Notes under the pieces: model-generated
What the model was told of the DNA's origin: nothing
What the model saw: the letters and a program-made list of their open reading frames with translations, nothing else
The model's database searches: none
Shown: piece after piece, positions 1 through 5,977 of the stretch
How the letters are laid out: the number at the start of each line of letters is the position of its first letter
Numbering within the stretch: the first letter of the stretch is position 1
NCBI GenBank assembly: GCA_046155225.1
Contig: JBJXED010000156.1
Coordinates: forward strand, 1-6,242
Source of the DNA: JAKFVA01 sp046155225
Lineage (GTDB): Bacteria > Pseudomonadota > Gammaproteobacteria > Burkholderiales > Burkholderiaceae_C
Reading direction: 5' to 3'
Length of the DNA stretch: 6,242 bases
Translations under genes and position numbers: made by a program

Positions 1-987
1 GGCGGTGAGCTGTCGAACAACAAGGGCATCAACAAGCAGGGCGGCGGCCTGACGGCACCGGCGCTCACCGCCAAAGACATGGAAGACATCCGCACGGCGA
101 TGACTTTCCAGGCCGATTACGTGGCGGTGAGCTTCCCGAAAAACGCCACCGACATGGAGATGGCGCGCCAGCTTTGCAATGTGGCGGCGGCCGAATTCCG
201 CCACAAGCCGGGGCTGATCGCCAAGATTGAGCGGGCCGAGGCGATCCCGCACCTGGAGGCCATTCTCAAAGCCAGTGACGGCATCATGGTCGCGCGCGGC
301 GACCTGGCGGTGGAAGTCGGCCATGCGGCGGTGCCGGCGCTGCAAAAACGCATGATCCGGCTGGCCCGCGAGATGGATAAGGTGGTGATTACCGCCACCC
401 AAATGATGGAGAGCATGATTACCAACCCGGTGCCCACTCGCGCCGAGGTCAGTGACGTCGCCAACGCCGTGCTTGACGGTACCGACGCGGTCATGCTCAG
501 CGCGGAAACGGCTGCCGGCAAGTACCCGCTGGAGACGGTGCAGGAGATGGCCAACATTTGTGTCGAAGCTGAAAAAGCCGAAGACGTGCGGCTGGACGCC
601 GACTTTTCCGGCAAGGACTTTGTCCGGATTGACCAGACCATTGCCATGGGCGCGTTGTTCACCGCGCACCACCTGGGTGCCAAGGCGATTGTGGCGCTGA
701 CCGACAGCGGTTCGACCGCACTGTGGATGAGCCGCCAGCGAATTCACATCCCGATTTACGCGCTGACGCCCAAGGTCGCCACCCAGCGCAAGATGGCGCT
801 GTACCGCAATGTGCGCGCCCTGCTGATGGACACCAGCGCCGACCGCGACACCGCGCTGGAGCAAGCCGAGGGCCACCTGAAAAAGCGCGGCATTGTGCAA
901 AGCGGCGATGTCTATGCGATTACTTGCGGCGAGCCCATGGGCTGGCCCGGCGGCACCAATATGCTGAAGATTTGCCGGGTGGCCTGA
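1..987 (+). CDS. pyk: Pyruvate kinase, C-terminal two thirds (5' end outside window)
   Basis: This enzyme makes pyruvate and ATP from phosphoenolpyruvate and ADP, the last step of glycolysis, in the cytoplasm. The frame is open from base 1 and gives 328 residues ending at TGA. Family enzymes are about 470-480 residues, so roughly 150 N-terminal residues lie upstream. Visible landmarks, numbered from the first residue here, are: the end of the B domain and return to the barrel (GGELSNNKGINKQG, 1-14); the catalytic lysine and metal-binding glutamate in AKIERAEAI (K75, E77); the metal-binding aspartate in MVARGDLAVE (D101); the ATQMMESMI stretch (132-140); PTRAEVSDVANAV (145-157), DAVMLSAETAAGKYP (162-176); and a C-terminal domain ending GGTNMLKICRVA. 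All these residues are present, so the visible part looks functional. The hydrolase gene follows after a short gap and could be co-transcribed. Identity is near certain; the isozyme name (pykA or pykF) is not resolved. Confidence 0.96.
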   Translation, partial: GGELSNNKGINKQGGGLTAPALTAKDMEDIRTAMTFQADYVAVSFPKNATDMEMARQLCNVAAAEFRHKPGLIAKIERAEAIPHLEAILKASDGIMVARGDLAVEVGHAAVPALQKRMIRLAREMDKVVITATQMMESMITNPVPTRAEVSDVANAVLDGTDAVMLSAETAAGKYPLETVQEMANICVEAEKAEDVRLDADFSGKDFVRIDQTIAMGALFTAHHLGAKAIVALTDSGSTALWMSRQRIHIPIYALTPKVATQRKMALYRNVRALLMDTSADRDTALEQAEGHLKKRGIVQSGDVYAITCGEPMGWPGGTNMLKICRVA

Positions 988-1032
988 GGGCGGGTGCCGA
1001 ATCCGCCACTGCCCCCTGCGCGTAAGCCCGTC

Positions 1033-1911
1033 ATGCCTACTCCCACTTCCCCTCACCGCCGCCTGACTTTGTTTGCTGCCCTCACCGCGTTGTTCACGCC
1101 GCTGCTGCAAGCCTGCTCGCCACTGCGCATCATCAACCAGCTGGTCCCCAGCGACACGTACAAGGCCAACTTTGACCAGGCTTACGGCAGCCAATCCCGC
1201 CAGCAGCTCGATGTGTACCAGCCGGTGAGCGCGGCGCAAGGCGCGCCGGTGGTGGTGTTCTTCTACGGCGGCAGCTGGACCACGGGCGAGCGGCGCGACT
1301 ATTTGTTTGTCGGCGAGGCGCTGGCTTCGCGCGGCATCGTGGTGATGGTGGCCGACTACCGCCTCAGCCCCGAGGTGCGTTACCCGGTTTTTTTGCAAGA
1401 CTGCGCGCTGTCCATGCGCTGGGCGCGTGACAACGCGGTGCGTTTTGGCGGCGACCCGGCCAAGCTGTTTGTCATGGGCCACAGCGCAGGCGCATACAAC
1501 GCCGCCATGCTCGCGCTGGACCCGCGCTGGCTGGCCGGCGTCGGCATGACGCCCGCGCAACTCGCGGGCTGGGTGGGCGTGGCCGGGCCGTATGACTTTT
1601 TGCCCATCGGCGTGCCCGACGTGCAGGTGGCCTTCAGCTGGCCCAACACCCCGCCCGACAGTCAGCCGCTGTTCCATGCCAAGGCCGCCAGCCCGCGCGC
1701 GCTGCTGCTGGCGGCGCGCAGCGACACCATCGTCAACCCGCAGCGCAGCACCGTGGGCTTGTCGGAGCGGCTGCGCGGCCTGGGCGTGGCGGTGGATGCC
1801 GAGCTGTTGGACGGCGTCAGCCACACCACCATCATTGGTGCGCTGGCGCGGCCCCTTCGTGGCCTGGCCCCGGTGCTCGAGCGGGTGGCCCGTTTTGTGA
1901 ACGGCGGCTGA
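1033..1911 (+). CDS. Alpha/beta hydrolase (carboxylesterase-like), predicted lipoprotein
   Basis: This 292-residue protein is probably an esterase-like hydrolase of unknown substrate. The N-terminus has basic residues, a hydrophobic stretch and a lipobox-like LLQAC (Cys28), suggesting a membrane-anchored lipoprotein facing the periplasm. The catalytic set is visible: nucleophile elbow GHSAG (Ser151), aspartate in ARSDTIVNP (Asp231) and histidine in GVSHTTIIG (His264). The oxyanion-hole strand reads VVVFFYGGSW (74-82), with Tyr where many relatives (hormone-sensitive lipase and BD-FAE type) have His in HGG. I chose the ATG at 1033 because it gives a normal-length signal sequence. A GTG at 994, with GAGG four bases upstream, would add 13 proline-rich residues and cannot be excluded. 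The 45 bases after pyk hold no clear terminator. Base composition matches the neighbouring core genes. The fold and triad are well supported; the substrate is not identifiable from sequence. Confidence 0.88.
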   Translation: MPTPTSPHRRLTLFAALTALFTPLLQACSPLRIINQLVPSDTYKANFDQAYGSQSRQQLDVYQPVSAAQGAPVVVFFYGGSWTTGERRDYLFVGEALASRGIVVMVADYRLSPEVRYPVFLQDCALSMRWARDNAVRFGGDPAKLFVMGHSAGAYNAAMLALDPRWLAGVGMTPAQLAGWVGVAGPYDFLPIGVPDVQVAFSWPNTPPDSQPLFHAKAASPRALLLAARSDTIVNPQRSTVGLSERLRGLGVAVDAELLDGVSHTTIIGALARPLRGLAPVLERVARFVNGG

Positions 1912-1982
1912 TCCACCCGTGCCCGGCGGTGCCCGGTTGCCCGCAGGCCGCCACCGCGCAGAGAGGCCCCCGGTCGCGCCGC

Positions 1983-1988
1983 TAAAAT
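1983..1988 (+). promoter_or_regulatory. Probable sigma-70 -10 box for the aldolase gene
   Basis: TAAAAT lies 30 bases before the aldolase ATG and is followed by a C-rich leader, an arrangement common in this bacterial group. I see no good -35 hexamer about 17 bases upstream, so the promoter would be weak or activator-dependent. The 107-base gap between the hydrolase stop and the aldolase start otherwise contains only GC-rich sequence without an obvious gene. The ribosome-binding site ahead of the ATG is weak (CTGGAA at about 2006-2011). Confidence 0.45.
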
Positions 1989-2018
1989 CGCCCCTCCCCC
2001 ACTCTCTGGAACCCTCCC

Positions 2019-3083
2019 ATGGCGCTCGTCTCCCTGCGCGAACTGCTCGACCATGCCGCCGAGCGCGGCTACGGCATTCCGGCCTTCAACGTCAACAACC
2101 TGGAGCAAGTGCAAGCCGTGATGGAGGCCGCCCATGAGACCGGCGCCCCGGTGATCTTGCAAGCCAGCGCCGGTGCGCGCAAATACGCCGGCGAGGCGTT
2201 TATCAAGCACCTGATTGCCGCCGCCATCGAGGCCTATCCCCACATCCCGCTGGTGATGCACCAAGACCACGGCCAAAGCCCGGCGGTGTGCCAAAGCGCC
2301 ATCAATTTGGGCTTTAGCTCGGTCATGATGGACGGCAGCCTGGAGGCTGACGGCAAAACCATTGCCAGCTACGAGTACAACATTGAAGTCACGCAAAAAG
2401 TGGTCGCTATGGCGCATGCGCTCGGCGTGTCGGTCGAAGGCGAGTTGGGCTGCCTGGGCAGCCTGGAGACCATGCAGGGCGACAAAGAAGACGGCCACGG
2501 TACCGACGCAGTGATGACGCATGAGCAGCTGCTGACCGACCCCGAGCAAGCCGCCGACTTTGTGCGCCAAACCCAGTTGGACGCGCTGGCCATCGCCATT
2601 GGCACCAGCCACGGCGCCTACAAATTCACCCGCAAACCCACCGGCGACATCTTGGCGATTGGCCGCATCAAAGAGATTCACAAACGCATCCCCAACACCC
2701 ATTTGGTCATGCACGGCAGCTCCAGCGTGCCGCAAGACCTGCTGGCCAAAATTCGCCAGTACGGCGGCCAGATGAAAGAAACCTAAGGCGTGCCGGTAGA
2801 AGAAATCCAAGAAGCCATCAAACACGGCGTGCGCAAAATCAATATCGACACCGATATCCGCCTGGCCATGACCGCTGCCGTACGCCAATTCATGGCGGAA
2901 AACCCCGAAAAGTTCGACGCCCGCGAATGGCTAAAACCCGCGCGCGAAGCCGCGAAATTGATCTGCAAGCAGCGATATATTGAGTTTGGTTGTGAAGGGC
3001 AGGGTGCCAAGGTCAAGGGGCACAGCTTGCAGGTGGTGGCGGGGCAGTATGCGGCTGGGGCGTTGGGGCAGGTGGTGCAGTGA
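2019..3083 (+). pseudogene. fba: Class II fructose-bisphosphate aldolase, interrupted by an in-frame TAA at 2784-2786
   Basis: The product cleaves fructose 1,6-bisphosphate into dihydroxyacetone phosphate and glyceraldehyde 3-phosphate (glycolysis, gluconeogenesis, Calvin cycle) using zinc. The sequence resembles the Calvin-cycle subtype (CbbA/Fba). Codons 1-255 run MALVSLREL to GGQMKET and contain the catalytic Asp and first zinc ligand in MHQDHG (D83, H84), GELG (E142) and zinc histidines in GTSHGAYKF (H198) and VMHGSS (H232). Codon 256 is TAA; the family has Tyr in KETYGVPVEE. The same frame then continues unbroken for 98 codons (GVPVEEIQEAIKHG and onward) to TGA at 3081-3083. This tail includes KINIDTDIR (273-281), which binds the substrate phosphate. 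The total of 354 codons, counting the TAA, matches a full-length enzyme. As written, the product would be a 255-residue protein lacking part of the active site. A GTG at 2790, three bases after the TAA, could in principle allow reinitiation. A sequencing error or a very recent mutation are the other explanations, because no other damage is seen. Confidence 0.9.
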
Positions 3084-3263
3084 TCCAAATTCGACATCGC
3101 GGACACTGACCATACGGATGTTGAGGATCGGAGACGAACCTACGGCATGTCAAACCAAGTGCGGCTTTTGGTGGTCGTTCATACTGAGCGGCGCAACGGA
3201 GTTCGAATCATCAGTGCGCGAAAGGCGACTCGCTATGAAAAAAGCATCTACGAAAAAGGTTGA
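3084..3263 (+). pseudogene. brnT: BrnT-family toxin remnant, N-terminus missing
   Basis: Immediately after the aldolase TGA, in the same reading frame, about 59 codons read as the C-terminal two thirds of a BrnT (DUF497) RelE-fold ribonuclease toxin. Recognisable pieces are FDIADTDHTDVEDRRRTYGM, then RLLVVVHTERRNGVRIISAR and KATRYEKSIYEKG before TGA at 3261-3263. Family members are about 90 residues and normally begin with a segment containing a KHGI-type motif; that third is absent and is replaced by the aldolase end. There is no suitable start codon near the junction except ATG 3147, which would give only 38 residues. The last 29 bases overlap the antitoxin start, the usual compact toxin-antitoxin arrangement. 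I consider it non-functional. The match is from memory of family motifs, with no alignment run. Confidence 0.8.
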
Positions 3264-3498
3264 TATAGAAATCCCTGAATTGCAGCGAGCCCAGCTTGGC
3301 GCGGGCGTGCGCGGCAAGTATTTGAAAAGCTTTGTGCAAGGCAGTAATGTGGTGGTGCTGCAGCCAGAGATTCAGAAGGCGTTTCCTACGTCAGAAGCGG
3401 TTAACAAGGCCTTGGCCAGCATGCTGGCGTTTGCGCAGGAAACCCAGGGGCTAACGAGCCGCGCAGGTAGGGCCGCCCGTAAGCGCGTGGCTGCGTAG
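3235..3498 (+). CDS. Putative antitoxin of the broken BrnT module
   Basis: This 87-residue protein starts MKKASTKKVD and is preceded by a weak ribosome-binding site (AAAGG, 3221-3225). The start lies inside the end of the BrnT remnant, overlapping it by 29 bases, which is typical of a toxin gene followed by its antitoxin. The core GVRGKYLKSFVQGSNVVVLQ (24-43) followed by PEIQKAFPTSEAVNKAL (44-60) resembles small proteins that I recall beside DUF497/BrnT genes; it is not the classical BrnA sequence with its YDFSKGKRG start. The C-terminal tail is rich in Arg, Lys and Ala. DNA binding and self-repression are expected for such an antitoxin but are inferred here. The frame is intact while the toxin partner is truncated, so this would be an orphan antitoxin. 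Coding is well supported by intact frame and context; the function is moderately supported. Confidence 0.7.
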   Translation: MKKASTKKVDIEIPELQRAQLGAGVRGKYLKSFVQGSNVVVLQPEIQKAFPTSEAVNKALASMLAFAQETQGLTSRAGRAARKRVAA

Positions 3499-3534
3499 CT
3501 GATAGCCTGTGTTTCTTGTCATGAATGTCAGGCA

Positions 3535-3690
3535 ATGCTGAAAACCCGCCCGCTAAGTCGCCAAACAGATTTGCAAACAGCGCTATATCGAGTTTGGTTG
3601 CAAGGGCAGGGGGCCAAGGTCAAAGGGCATAGCTTGCAGGTGGTGGTGGGGCAGTATGCGGATCGGGCGTTGGGGCAGGTGGTGCCTTGA
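3535..3690 (+). pseudogene. Decayed second copy of the aldolase gene 3' end
   Basis: This stretch repeats about 2927-3083, the last 50 or so codons of the aldolase gene, with about 20 differences over 151 aligned bases (roughly 87 % identity by eye). Both copies end in GGGCAGGTGGTG and then a TGA. Read in the aldolase frame it gives KPAR, a stop (TAA where copy 1 has GAA, 3553-3555), then VAKQICKQRYIEFGC before a one-base deletion near 3600 shifts the frame. Several differences are third-position changes, which suggests the copies diverged from coding versions and not by random noise. Nothing upstream of about 3535 matches the aldolase. It is a non-functional fragment left by duplication or by replacement of the gene end. 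Confidence 0.9.
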
Positions 3691-3700
3691 ATTGGGCAGT
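3691..3700 (+). repeat. Left copy of 10-bp direct repeat flanking the ATPase gene
   Basis: ATTGGGCAGT begins directly after the TGA that ends the decayed aldolase copy. An identical decamer occurs at 5283-5292, just past the ATPase gene. The bases outside the decamer do not match. It may be a target-site duplication or a recombination core, but no inverted repeats, integrase or transposase are visible. Confidence 0.5.
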
Positions 3701-3746
3701 GAGAATGAAGTCGTGGTCGAGGCCGCAACTGGGTTGATGCTTTTAA

Positions 3747-3762
3747 TATCTATGGTTAGATA
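3747..3762 (+). promoter_or_regulatory. Inverted repeat upstream of the ATPase gene, possible operator
   Basis: TATCTA TGGT TAGATA is a perfect 6-bp inverted repeat with a 4-base centre, 20 bases before the TTG start. A possible -35 (TTGATG, 3734-3739) lies upstream, and the right arm sits where a poor -10 would be. A repressor site or a small hairpin in the leader are both possible. The short length makes chance occurrence realistic in this AT-rich stretch. Confidence 0.3.
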
Positions 3763-3767
3763 GACAC

Positions 3768-3772
3768 GAAGG
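3768..3772 (+). promoter_or_regulatory. Ribosome-binding site deciding the TTG start of the ATPase
   Basis: GAAGG lies 10 bases before TTG 3783. The frame is open only back to a TAA at 3744-3746 and contains no ATG or GTG before 3783. The first downstream ATG (3885) has a GGAG 12 bases upstream, a poorer spacing, and would drop 34 residues. This supports initiation at the rare TTG. Confidence 0.5.
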
Positions 3773-3782
3773 CCTTGCTTTA

Positions 3783-5225
3783 TTGTCAATCCGGAAACGT
3801 ACAAACGTTCCGGCATTAAGAGTTAATAATTTCGATGCTTCTAGTTTCATCTCACAAGAAAATTTGTTGGAGTATTTTTATAAAATGCAAACGTTTCTTA
3901 CTCGTGACGTGTTCACACCGACAAAGCCAGCACGCATAGCTTTCGTTGAGCGTGACTCGGTCAATGATAAATTAGTAAACTCGCTAAGCACACCGGGTAA
4001 ACAAATCGTCGTGTATGGTCATTCAGGTACAGGCAAAACTACCTTGTTGGTGAATAAATTGACGCAACTTTATGAACATCATATAACGACACGATGCATG
4101 AAAGGTCTTAAGTTTGAACAACTTATACTCGACGCCTTTGATCAGTTAGCCCCCTACTACACACAAGAGTTTCAACTTCTTAAGAAATCTTCTCTTTCGA
4201 TCGACTTAGGGGCTTCTTACTTAATGCTTCAAGCTAAACTCAATGCACAAAATACGATTGACACAAATCAAAAGGAAGCGAGATTTCTACCCCCTCAACT
4301 TACACCTCAGGCGCTTGGCAGATTTCTCGGGGCGCAGAAGGCGTGCTGGGTGCTCGAAGATTTTCATAAAATAGATGAGAGTGAGAAAGAAAAACTCTCT
4401 CAATTAATGAAAGTATTTATGGACTTGTCGGATGACTACCCAGAACTAAAAATTATTGCTTTGGGAGCGGTAGACACTGCGCGACAGGTGGTCGACTATG
4501 ATCACGAGATGCGTAACCGAGTAGCTGAAGTGCATGTCTCGCTCATGACGGAGCAGGAAATTTCTGGAATCATCAGTAAAGGAGAGGAAGCACTGAATAT
4601 AAAATTCAATCCAGAAATCACACACCTAGTGTCACGACACTCCAATGGACTTGCGTCTGTTTGTCATCATCTCTGCTTAAATATGTGTAGTGCAGCGGGT
4701 ATTGTTGAGACTGCCCAGGGCGCTCCCGTTGAACTAACTAGACAACATTGTGAAAATGCTGTCAAGACTTACGTCGAGGAAGCTTCAGATAGTATAAAGA
4801 GTGCATTTGATAAAGCGCTAAAGAAGCGTAGGAAGACGCAATATGATAATGCTAGGTTAGTACTTGAAGCAATGAGTAGTCTCAATGAAGCAGGTACAAC
4901 GAGAGCTGATATTCACAAGCGTATTCAACGATCGGAGACGAAGTATCCGGAAGCAAATTTGAAATATTTGCTTCCAAAACTTTGTACTTTAGAGTACGGC
5001 GCAATTCTTCGATACGACTCGAATTCTGGACTCTACTGCTTTGCAGATCCCATATACCGCGCCTACGCACTGGCTCAGTTTCAAAACAAAAACTCGCAAT
5101 CGACAATGGTGGAGCTCGGCGACTTTGAGAAGACTTTGCTTCGGCTTATGAATGAAACGATTGGCCGCGATGGTCGGCCCGGTTTCAAGATCATGATTGA
5201 GCGTTCCCAGTCGAAAAAGACTTAA
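3783..5225 (+). CDS. P-loop ATPase (AAA/ORC-Cdc6- or STAND-like) with C-terminal winged-helix-like region
   Basis: This 480-residue protein is predicted to be a cytoplasmic nucleotide-driven switch or motor; its specific function is unknown. An N-terminal leader (1-50) contains RKRTNVPALRV. It is followed by AFVERDSVNDKLVNSL (53-68) as a lead-in helix, Walker A GHSGTGKTT (79-87), Walker B WVLEDF (189-194), a sensor-1-like strand IIALGAVDTAR (224-234) and conserved-looking arginines in EMRNRVAEV (242-250). A lid-like helical part containing SNGLASVCHHLC (287-298) follows. Residues about 350-430 look like a winged helix, ending ADPIYRAYALAQF. This layout fits ORC/Cdc6-type AAA and STAND ATPases. 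No transmembrane, nuclease or protease domain is seen. The TTG start is the only upstream option. The gene is visibly AT-richer than its neighbours and flanked by a 10-bp direct repeat, which suggests horizontal acquisition. It has no obvious operon partner, so a defence, regulatory or replication-linked role is speculation. Confidence 0.85.
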   Translation: MSIRKRTNVPALRVNNFDASSFISQENLLEYFYKMQTFLTRDVFTPTKPARIAFVERDSVNDKLVNSLSTPGKQIVVYGHSGTGKTTLLVNKLTQLYEHHITTRCMKGLKFEQLILDAFDQLAPYYTQEFQLLKKSSLSIDLGASYLMLQAKLNAQNTIDTNQKEARFLPPQLTPQALGRFLGAQKACWVLEDFHKIDESEKEKLSQLMKVFMDLSDDYPELKIIALGAVDTARQVVDYDHEMRNRVAEVHVSLMTEQEISGIISKGEEALNIKFNPEITHLVSRHSNGLASVCHHLCLNMCSAAGIVETAQGAPVELTRQHCENAVKTYVEEASDSIKSAFDKALKKRRKTQYDNARLVLEAMSSLNEAGTTRADIHKRIQRSETKYPEANLKYLLPKLCTLEYGAILRYDSNSGLYCFADPIYRAYALAQFQNKNSQSTMVELGDFEKTLLRLMNETIGRDGRPGFKIMIERSQSKKT

Positions 5226-5282
5226 GGCCGAAAATCGAGCTAAAACACATCGTTAGTGTCAGGCGTCCAAAGAATGTCTGGC

Positions 5283-5292
5283 ATTGGGCAGT
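5283..5292 (+). repeat. Right copy of 10-bp direct repeat flanking the ATPase gene
   Basis: ATTGGGCAGT is identical to 3691-3700. It lies 57 bases after the ATPase stop and before the secreted-protein gene. Joining the two copies would restore the decayed aldolase end directly to the sequence ahead of the secreted-protein gene, which is what a clean insertion would look like. Confidence 0.5.
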
Positions 5293-5347
5293 AAATTTTT
5301 ACCCAAACCGAGAACTTTACCTTCCGCCATGAGCCGTATGAGTCAAA

Positions 5348-5354
5348 CGGAAAG
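5348..5354 (+). promoter_or_regulatory. Ribosome-binding site for the small secreted protein
   Basis: CGGAAAG ends four bases before ATG 5359. The in-frame alternatives at TTG 5284, ATG 5329 and ATG 5338 lack a comparable site. The choice of 5359 also places the hydrophobic signal segment at the very N-terminus. Confidence 0.45.
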
Positions 5355-5358
5355 TCTC

Positions 5359-5805
5359 ATGTTTCAATCCTTCTTGCTGGTCATTGCATGCATCGCCGTT
5401 TGCAACAGCGTGCGTGCATCGCCATCGCAGAGCTTTGAGGGCGAGTGCGGCGGCAAGACTTTTCGAGTCGAGAAGCGCAATGTGGGGCATCCGCTGGAGA
5501 ACTCCTATGTGTTGTCAGTCGCCACGCCCCATGGGGCTCGTCGTATCTACGGCGCTAGTCAGGGCGGCTGGTTTCATGCTGCTTGTCTGATGTCGCGATT
5601 TGCCAAGCCAGTGGTTGTGTTTCAGAGCTACTGCGGCGGGAGCGCATGTGTTGAAGATAAATACGGGGCAATTGATCCGGAAAATCTCAAACTGCTCTTC
5701 GTTCCTGAAGGGAACAATGTGTCCAACTCAAAAAAGCTCAGTACCTTGCTTGGCCGGCCTTCGCCACATCTGCAGAGCGAGAAGGGGCGTTTTTGCTGTG
5801 AGTGA
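5359..5805 (+). CDS. Small secreted cysteine-containing protein of unknown function
   Basis: From ATG 5359 this gives 148 residues. The N-terminus MFQSFLLVIACIAVCNSVRA is a hydrophobic signal-like segment with a probable cleavage after VRA (residue 20), leaving a mature periplasmic protein of about 128 residues. The N-region lacks a basic residue; the earlier ATGs 5329 (MSRMSQTES) or 5338 are alternatives and would add 10 or 7 residues. The mature part has six cysteines (30, 76, 92, 97, 146, 147), including FEGECGGKTF, YCGGSACVEDKYG and the terminal FCCE, so disulfides are plausible. The segment SACVEDKYGAIDPENLKLL is reminiscent of hypothetical secreted proteins in Burkholderiales, but I cannot name a family. 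There is no enzyme motif. It is separated from the ATPase by about 130 bases and has no evident functional link to it. Confidence 0.72.
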   Translation: MFQSFLLVIACIAVCNSVRASPSQSFEGECGGKTFRVEKRNVGHPLENSYVLSVATPHGARRIYGASQGGWFHAACLMSRFAKPVVVFQSYCGGSACVEDKYGAIDPENLKLLFVPEGNNVSNSKKLSTLLGRPSPHLQSEKGRFCCE

Positions 5806-5942
5806 ATTTCGGTTGTACTGTCTAACCACTGCGGCAGCCGCCCGTTGCGATAGTGTTCACACTGATGAGGGCGAACAACTCCTCTTGGCCTACATCAGTA
5901 ATTGTCAGAACCAGGATTTCGCAATGCCGCTCGCCCCCAACG

Positions 5943-5971
5943 TTGACCCTGGTTGCTCACCGCAATTTAAG
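5943..5971 (+). promoter_or_regulatory. Candidate sigma-70 promoter for the MazE-like gene
   Basis: TTGACC (5943-5948, five of six to consensus) is followed 17 bases later by TTTAAG (5966-5971, four of six). Transcription would start near 5978, giving a leader of about 35 bases that includes the tandem GTGCTAnCA repeat and the ribosome-binding site. Confidence 0.42.
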
Positions 5972-5977
5972 CATCGC

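Noticed and set aside
989..1007. GGCGG/CCGCC hairpin after pyk as terminator
   Set aside because: Only a 5-bp stem with a 9-base loop and no T-run.
1662..2888. Long open frame on the minus strand (408 codons)
   Set aside because: It lies opposite the hydrolase and aldolase genes, shows no family motifs, and reflects GC-rich codon bias on the opposite strand.
2790..3083. Separate 97-residue gene starting at GTG 2790
   Set aside because: It is the aldolase C-terminus in the same frame; the site before GTG is too close to be a good ribosome-binding site. Reinitiation is kept only as a possibility in the aldolase entry.
2980..3498. Extended frame upstream of the small antitoxin starting inside the aldolase tail
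   Set aside because: The upstream part is an out-of-frame reading of the aldolase and BrnT remnant; the antitoxin start at 3235 with its overlap is the natural one.
3506..3533. GCCTG/CAGGC inverted repeat after the antitoxin as terminator
   Set aside because: An 18-base loop, a short stem and no T-run on the exit side.
3691..5292. Insertion sequence or CRISPR array in the accessory part
   Set aside because: No transposase, no terminal inverted repeats, and no regularly spaced repeats were found.
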